64,000 nt of DNA. Origin: Flavobacterium sp. 123. GTDB taxonomy: Bacteria; Bacteroidota; Bacteroidia; Flavobacteriales; Flavobacteriaceae. This document shows positions 60,772-64,000 of the stretch, one piece after another. The first letter of the stretch is position 1; each line of letters begins with the position of its first letter. Where the stretch lies: assembly GCF_003634825.1 (NCBI RefSeq), contig NZ_RBXD01000001.1, positions 2,130,501 through 2,194,500 of the forward strand, in the 5' to 3' direction. The notes beneath the pieces were generated by a model. The model ran no database searches and was not told where the DNA came from. It saw only the letters and a program-made list of their open reading frames with translations. The translations under genes and the position numbers were made by a program.

Positions 60772-61836
60772 TTAGATAATTCCTCTTATTTGTAAATGAT
60801 ATTTTAAGGATGAAGTTCTTTCGTAATCATCATCAAAAGGTATTTGATTTTCTTGTTCTTCCTGAGATTGGGTAGTATATTTATTTAATTTTTCATAGTA
60901 ATATTTATCGAAAAATTCTTGTAAATTAATACAGTTTTGTAATATTTCTGTTTTAAAATAAACATTAAAATCTTTATACAATATAATTTTACCTGATTTT
61001 AAGCTTTCTTCCGAGACGATGTTAGGATGTAATAATATTAGTTTATAGTACAAATATTCAAACTTTACTAACCATTTTAATATTTGTATTTCATCCTCTA
61101 AATTGACTGATTTAAATTCTTCTAAAGCGATAGCTGCTTCATCTTCAATAATTATGAATTCGTATACACCATTAATATGATAAAAACAGCTATCAAAAGG
61201 TGATATATTTTTGTATGACAAATCAAACCAGTCTAAAGAATTATAGAATTCCTCATATTGCTTTACCCAGGTAATTATTTGATCTTTTGAAATTTCAGTT
61301 TTATCAAATTGGTTAAGATAATTAATTGCACTAATAGACTTTTTGTTTGAAGAAATGTAATATGCAGACGGTTTGAAATTAACTTTTTCGTCTTTATATA
61401 CAGTAAAATTTAATTGTTTTATATTTTCATCTATAGTTTTTTCATTAGTACAAAAATCAGAACACCTGTATATATCTTTTACAGACCCATTTTCGTTTTC
61501 TTCTATAATGAAATTTATATATCGACCTGATTTATTTCCAACAAAGGCTATACCTTTTTTATTTTTATTGGTACATTCAGCGGAATTACATTTTCCCTCA
61601 TAAGGAATAAGTTTATTGTCTTCCTTTTGAAAATCTGTGAAAACTTCTTTCAGTTTTTGGAGAAAAATTGTTTTGGTAGTATCTTGATAACTTACATTGT
61701 CTTCCAAAATTAATTCAAGTGCTTTGCTATTCATTTCTGAAATAGCATTAATAAGACTTGATGTGCCTCTTTTTACAATGGTAACATCGCCTAATTGTGC
61801 AAGTTGCTTTATTAATTTTAGTTGTTCTGGTGTCAT
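60772..61836 (-). CDS. Unknown protein with a Cys-rich zinc-finger-like segment
   Basis: A 354-aa soluble protein with no family that I recognise. It begins MTPEQLKLIKQLAQLGDVTI, a helical segment. The part at about 100-155 has CNSAEC and RCSDFC, a CxxxxC/CxxxC pattern that could bind one metal. The rest is helical and acidic. It is the last gene of the four-gene operon at the right edge, 14 nt after the membrane protein. Confidence 0.6.
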   Translation of the reverse strand: MTPEQLKLIKQLAQLGDVTIVKRGTSSLINAISEMNSKALELILEDNVSYQDTTKTIFLQKLKEVFTDFQKEDNKLIPYEGKCNSAECTNKNKKGIAFVGNKSGRYINFIIEENENGSVKDIYRCSDFCTNEKTIDENIKQLNFTVYKDEKVNFKPSAYYISSNKKSISAINYLNQFDKTEISKDQIITWVKQYEEFYNSLDWFDLSYKNISPFDSCFYHINGVYEFIIIEDEAAIALEEFKSVNLEDEIQILKWLVKFEYLYYKLILLHPNIVSEESLKSGKIILYKDFNVYFKTEILQNCINLQEFFDKYYYEKLNKYTTQSQEEQENQIPFDDDYERTSSLKYHLQIRGII

Positions 61837-61850
61837 TTTTAAATTAGGGT

Positions 61851-62402
61851 TTAAAATAATGAAATTCCTCGCTGATATTCTGGTCTTAATCCTTCGGTAG
61901 TATATTTTTTTAATTCGTATTCTAAATGCTCTTTCATAAAATCTTCCCCAAATTCCTCATATACTTTAAAGAATTTCATTGCGATTGTGTTTAAATTATC
62001 TGCAGGAATTCGTTCTTTTTTATCTGAACTAGCTTTTCTAAAAGACGAACAAATTAAACTATATATTTCAATAATCTTTTCATCACTAGTTTTTTCTGTT
62101 GGTGCTGTATTATTATATTCGCCGATATTTCTAAGTCTTTTTACTAAACTAGTATTTAGCTTATCTTCGAATGAAACTGGTTCTTGTGGTTTTCTTTTAA
62201 GTATATAATAACTAAAATAAAAAACAGGATAAAAAATGGTCATAAAGGATCTCGTCAAAATAATAAATGAGTATCTGTAAAACCAACTTTTGTTTTTATT
62301 TTCTTTTAAAGAGTATTTATCCTCAATGGCCAAATGTTTGGCAAGTGGACCAACGAAATTTAATATAAGTCCGATAGAAATATAGATTAGAAAAAAAATC
62401 AT
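61851..62402 (-). CDS. Two-span membrane protein of the same operon
   Basis: A 183-aa protein. Two hydrophobic helices lie at about 2-18 and 44-68 (FYRYSFIILTRSFMTIFYPV onward). The cytoplasmic C-terminus (about 75-183) is charged and helical. No family is recognised. It lies 19 nt after the methyltransferase-like gene. Confidence 0.6.
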   Translation of the reverse strand: MIFFLIYISIGLILNFVGPLAKHLAIEDKYSLKENKNKSWFYRYSFIILTRSFMTIFYPVFYFSYYILKRKPQEPVSFEDKLNTSLVKRLRNIGEYNNTAPTEKTSDEKIIEIYSLICSSFRKASSDKKERIPADNLNTIAMKFFKVYEEFGEDFMKEHLEYELKKYTTEGLRPEYQRGISLF

Positions 62403-62421
62403 AAAATTGATTTAGCAAATA

Positions 62422-63891
62422 TTAAATTACACATTTAAAAACTCTGACTACTCTAGTCCATCCATTTATCCAATCATCCGATTTACTGTTTATTTTAAAC
62501 AATTCTTCAAAACCATCATTGCTAGAAAAAGCATTTACAAAACTATCAATTCTCGCTGTTTTTAAATCAGTTATGTAGGGACTTACACATAAAAAATAAT
62601 TTTCTCCAGGAAAATTAGCTTTAATTAAATCAATCAATTTTGATAATGAGAAAACATCCATATCAAGTATATTAGAAAATAAATGTATTCGCGTCTTATT
62701 TACTTGTAGAAAATCATTAGCTACCAATGAATCTAAATCCTTGTTTATTGTATTAATAATTTTGGTGTTATTGCTGAATTTTGAAACGTGAAGTGATGCT
62801 CTTTTTAAAGCTATTTGGGAAGGCTCTATTAGCGTTATTTGTGATATTGATTGGTCGATATCATAGTCATTTAAATATTCCAGTAAAGTCATTGATGCCA
62901 TTCCTTGCCCACAACCCCAATCGATGCAATGGGGATTTTTATTAAATATATGTTCCGGTAAATGTTTAAAACTTGAAACAAGTTTTGTATGGTGCATTTT
63001 GCCATAACTCTTTAAATAAGAAAATAATTGGTTTTCATTTTCAATAATTTTAACTCCACGTTGAAGAGAATAGAAAACATTTGAATCATTTATTAGAGCG
63101 AATTGATCAACAGATATTTGTCTTATCGAATGAAAGTTTACAGCAGCACTTTCTAATAAGTCAGCATAGTTTGTACCTTCTTCTATTAAAAATAATTTAT
63201 TTTCAAAAGGAAAATGCCTTTTTACTCTTTTTAGAAAAGTATCTAATAAATTTTGAATTTTATTATATGAAGTAATAGGATCAATTAAATCAAGATTAAG
63301 TACTTGATTAATAAGATTGTTTTGTAAAAAATAATAATTAGGATTGTTTTTTTTAGAAAGTATTTTATTTTTAATTGAAACTACACCTTCATTGTTTTGT
63401 TTACCAAAATCATTAATTACTAATGCGTAATAACTAATAAAAGTATCAATTACCTTATCTTCTGTATCTTCTTCCTGATTATATGCAATTGAAAGTCTAT
63501 CTAAAAAGCTATCTATAATATTATCGTAATCCGATATTTTTTTTATTCCTATAAGATATAAAGAGGAAGCTTCTAAACGGCTGCTTATATTTAAATTATT
63601 TTTAATTAAAAGTTTATAGAGTTGATGAAAAGGCATTAAAAAACTAAACCTTTGCGAAACATCAAGCAATATGCTAATAAAACTTTTATTTGATTCTATT
63701 GAAAAATCTAACTTTTTAAAATTTTGTAAGTTATTTGAAATATATAACTCAATTCTATTTTTGTCAATATTTAAATCACTAAAGTTTTGTGTTAAAAAAA
63801 AATCATATAACCTGTCCTCATTCTGCTCAATAAAAGAACTTAAACTTTCTATACTGTTTGAGTCGTCTATCAATTCGTCAAAAACACTCAT
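62422..63891 (-). CDS. Methyltransferase-like protein with long helical N-terminus
   Basis: A 489-aa protein. Residues 1-290 are helical and rich in Asn, Leu and Ser. The C-terminal part carries a class I SAM-binding motif, CIDWGCGQGMASMTLLEYL (about 312-330), then ITLIEPSQIALKRA, the acidic loop of motif II. The Rossmann core continues to about 460. It probably methylates something, and the helical part could bind a partner; both are inference. It starts 1 nt after the stop of an upstream gene. Confidence 0.68.
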   Translation of the reverse strand: MSVFDELIDDSNSIESLSSFIEQNEDRLYDFFLTQNFSDLNIDKNRIELYISNNLQNFKKLDFSIESNKSFISILLDVSQRFSFLMPFHQLYKLLIKNNLNISSRLEASSLYLIGIKKISDYDNIIDSFLDRLSIAYNQEEDTEDKVIDTFISYYALVINDFGKQNNEGVVSIKNKILSKKNNPNYYFLQNNLINQVLNLDLIDPITSYNKIQNLLDTFLKRVKRHFPFENKLFLIEEGTNYADLLESAAVNFHSIRQISVDQFALINDSNVFYSLQRGVKIIENENQLFSYLKSYGKMHHTKLVSSFKHLPEHIFNKNPHCIDWGCGQGMASMTLLEYLNDYDIDQSISQITLIEPSQIALKRASLHVSKFSNNTKIINTINKDLDSLVANDFLQVNKTRIHLFSNILDMDVFSLSKLIDLIKANFPGENYFLCVSPYITDLKTARIDSFVNAFSSNDGFEELFKINSKSDDWINGWTRVVRVFKCVI

Positions 63892-63892
63892 T

Positions 63893-64000
63893 TTAAAATA
63901 TTCCTTTTTGAGATTCTACATATAAAATAGCTTCTATTAATTTATCCATATCGTCAGGATTGTTTTTAAAAGCTTTAAAATTATCTACTTTAAATTTTTC
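63893..64000 (-). CDS. C-terminal fragment of an upstream operon gene
   Basis: The minus strand encodes 35 residues (ending ILYVESQKGIF) before TAA at 63893-63895, one base before the next ATG. The rest lies outside the window. No function can be given. Confidence 0.65.
   Translation of the reverse strand, partial: EKFKVDNFKAFKNNPDDMDKLIEAILYVESQKGIF

Noticed and set aside
1..64000. CRISPR arrays, insertion sequences, rRNA genes and riboswitches
   Set aside because: No regularly spaced identical repeats of CRISPR size, no transposase frames, no rRNA text and no riboswitch core were seen on either strand.

Overview
The window looks like a chromosomal segment of a Flavobacterium-type member of the Bacteroidota. 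The evidence is: AT-rich DNA; Flavobacteriia promoters (TTG, 18-19 bp, TAnnTTTG) in front of several genes; many TonB-linked outer-membrane proteins; lineage-typical families (DUF4290, a START-like protein, a GlmU-like protein, DUF4199); a CarB without its C-terminal allosteric domain; a MurA with Asp in place of the catalytic Cys; and a 6S-Flavo-like RNA beside zapA. No identification below was checked against a database.

Region 1 (1-9 kb): the end of a TonB-plug protein, a secreted alpha/beta hydrolase, a LytS/LytTR-type two-component pair followed by an outer-membrane receptor, a LpxH-like phosphatase with a glycosyltransferase, a MobA-like gene with no recognisable start codon, and tRNA-Met(CAT). 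Region 2 (9-25 kb): housekeeping genes, including a class IV aminotransferase, YqgE, HU, fmt-recQ, an AAA ATPase, a DUF493/DUF4290 pair, murA, a CDF exporter, aroQ, three small porin-like proteins, xerD, rny, the 6S RNA and zapA. Region 3 (25-52 kb): an M23 peptidase with a TonB receptor and a lipoprotein, an MsbA-like ABC exporter with a phosphosugar mutase, a GT2 transferase, ribosomal proteins L31 and L34, a GlmU-like protein, an unusual Kelch-TM-wHTH protein, an ABC-F protein, pirin, a lytic transglycosylase, carB, a metal P-type ATPase and an MdaB-like reductase.

Region 4 (52-64 kb) is accessory DNA. It opens with an integron attC-like palindrome beside a cassette of two tiny membrane proteins. 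A phage-like module follows: a secreted-type nuclease homologue, a 267-aa unknown, a DUF5675 protein interrupted by an in-frame stop, and two holin-sized membrane proteins. Next comes a probable DUF6943 gene. The 1.4 kb from 56.07 to 57.45 kb has almost no credible coding but is packed with long imperfect hairpins, two of them homologous to each other. Most mismatches in three of these hairpins read as G.U pairs in plus-strand RNA. A short composite ORF with a TTTTTTA slippery heptamer lies inside this region.

Leftward genes then run to the window edge: a Fic enzyme fused to an AbiEi-antitoxin-like N-terminus, preceded by a six-copy, helically spaced operator-like array; an excisionase-like HTH protein; a conserved unknown; and a tightly packed four-gene operon with a methyltransferase-like protein. 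The hairpin field and the Fic/AbiEi gene with its repeat array are the best candidates for something undescribed.
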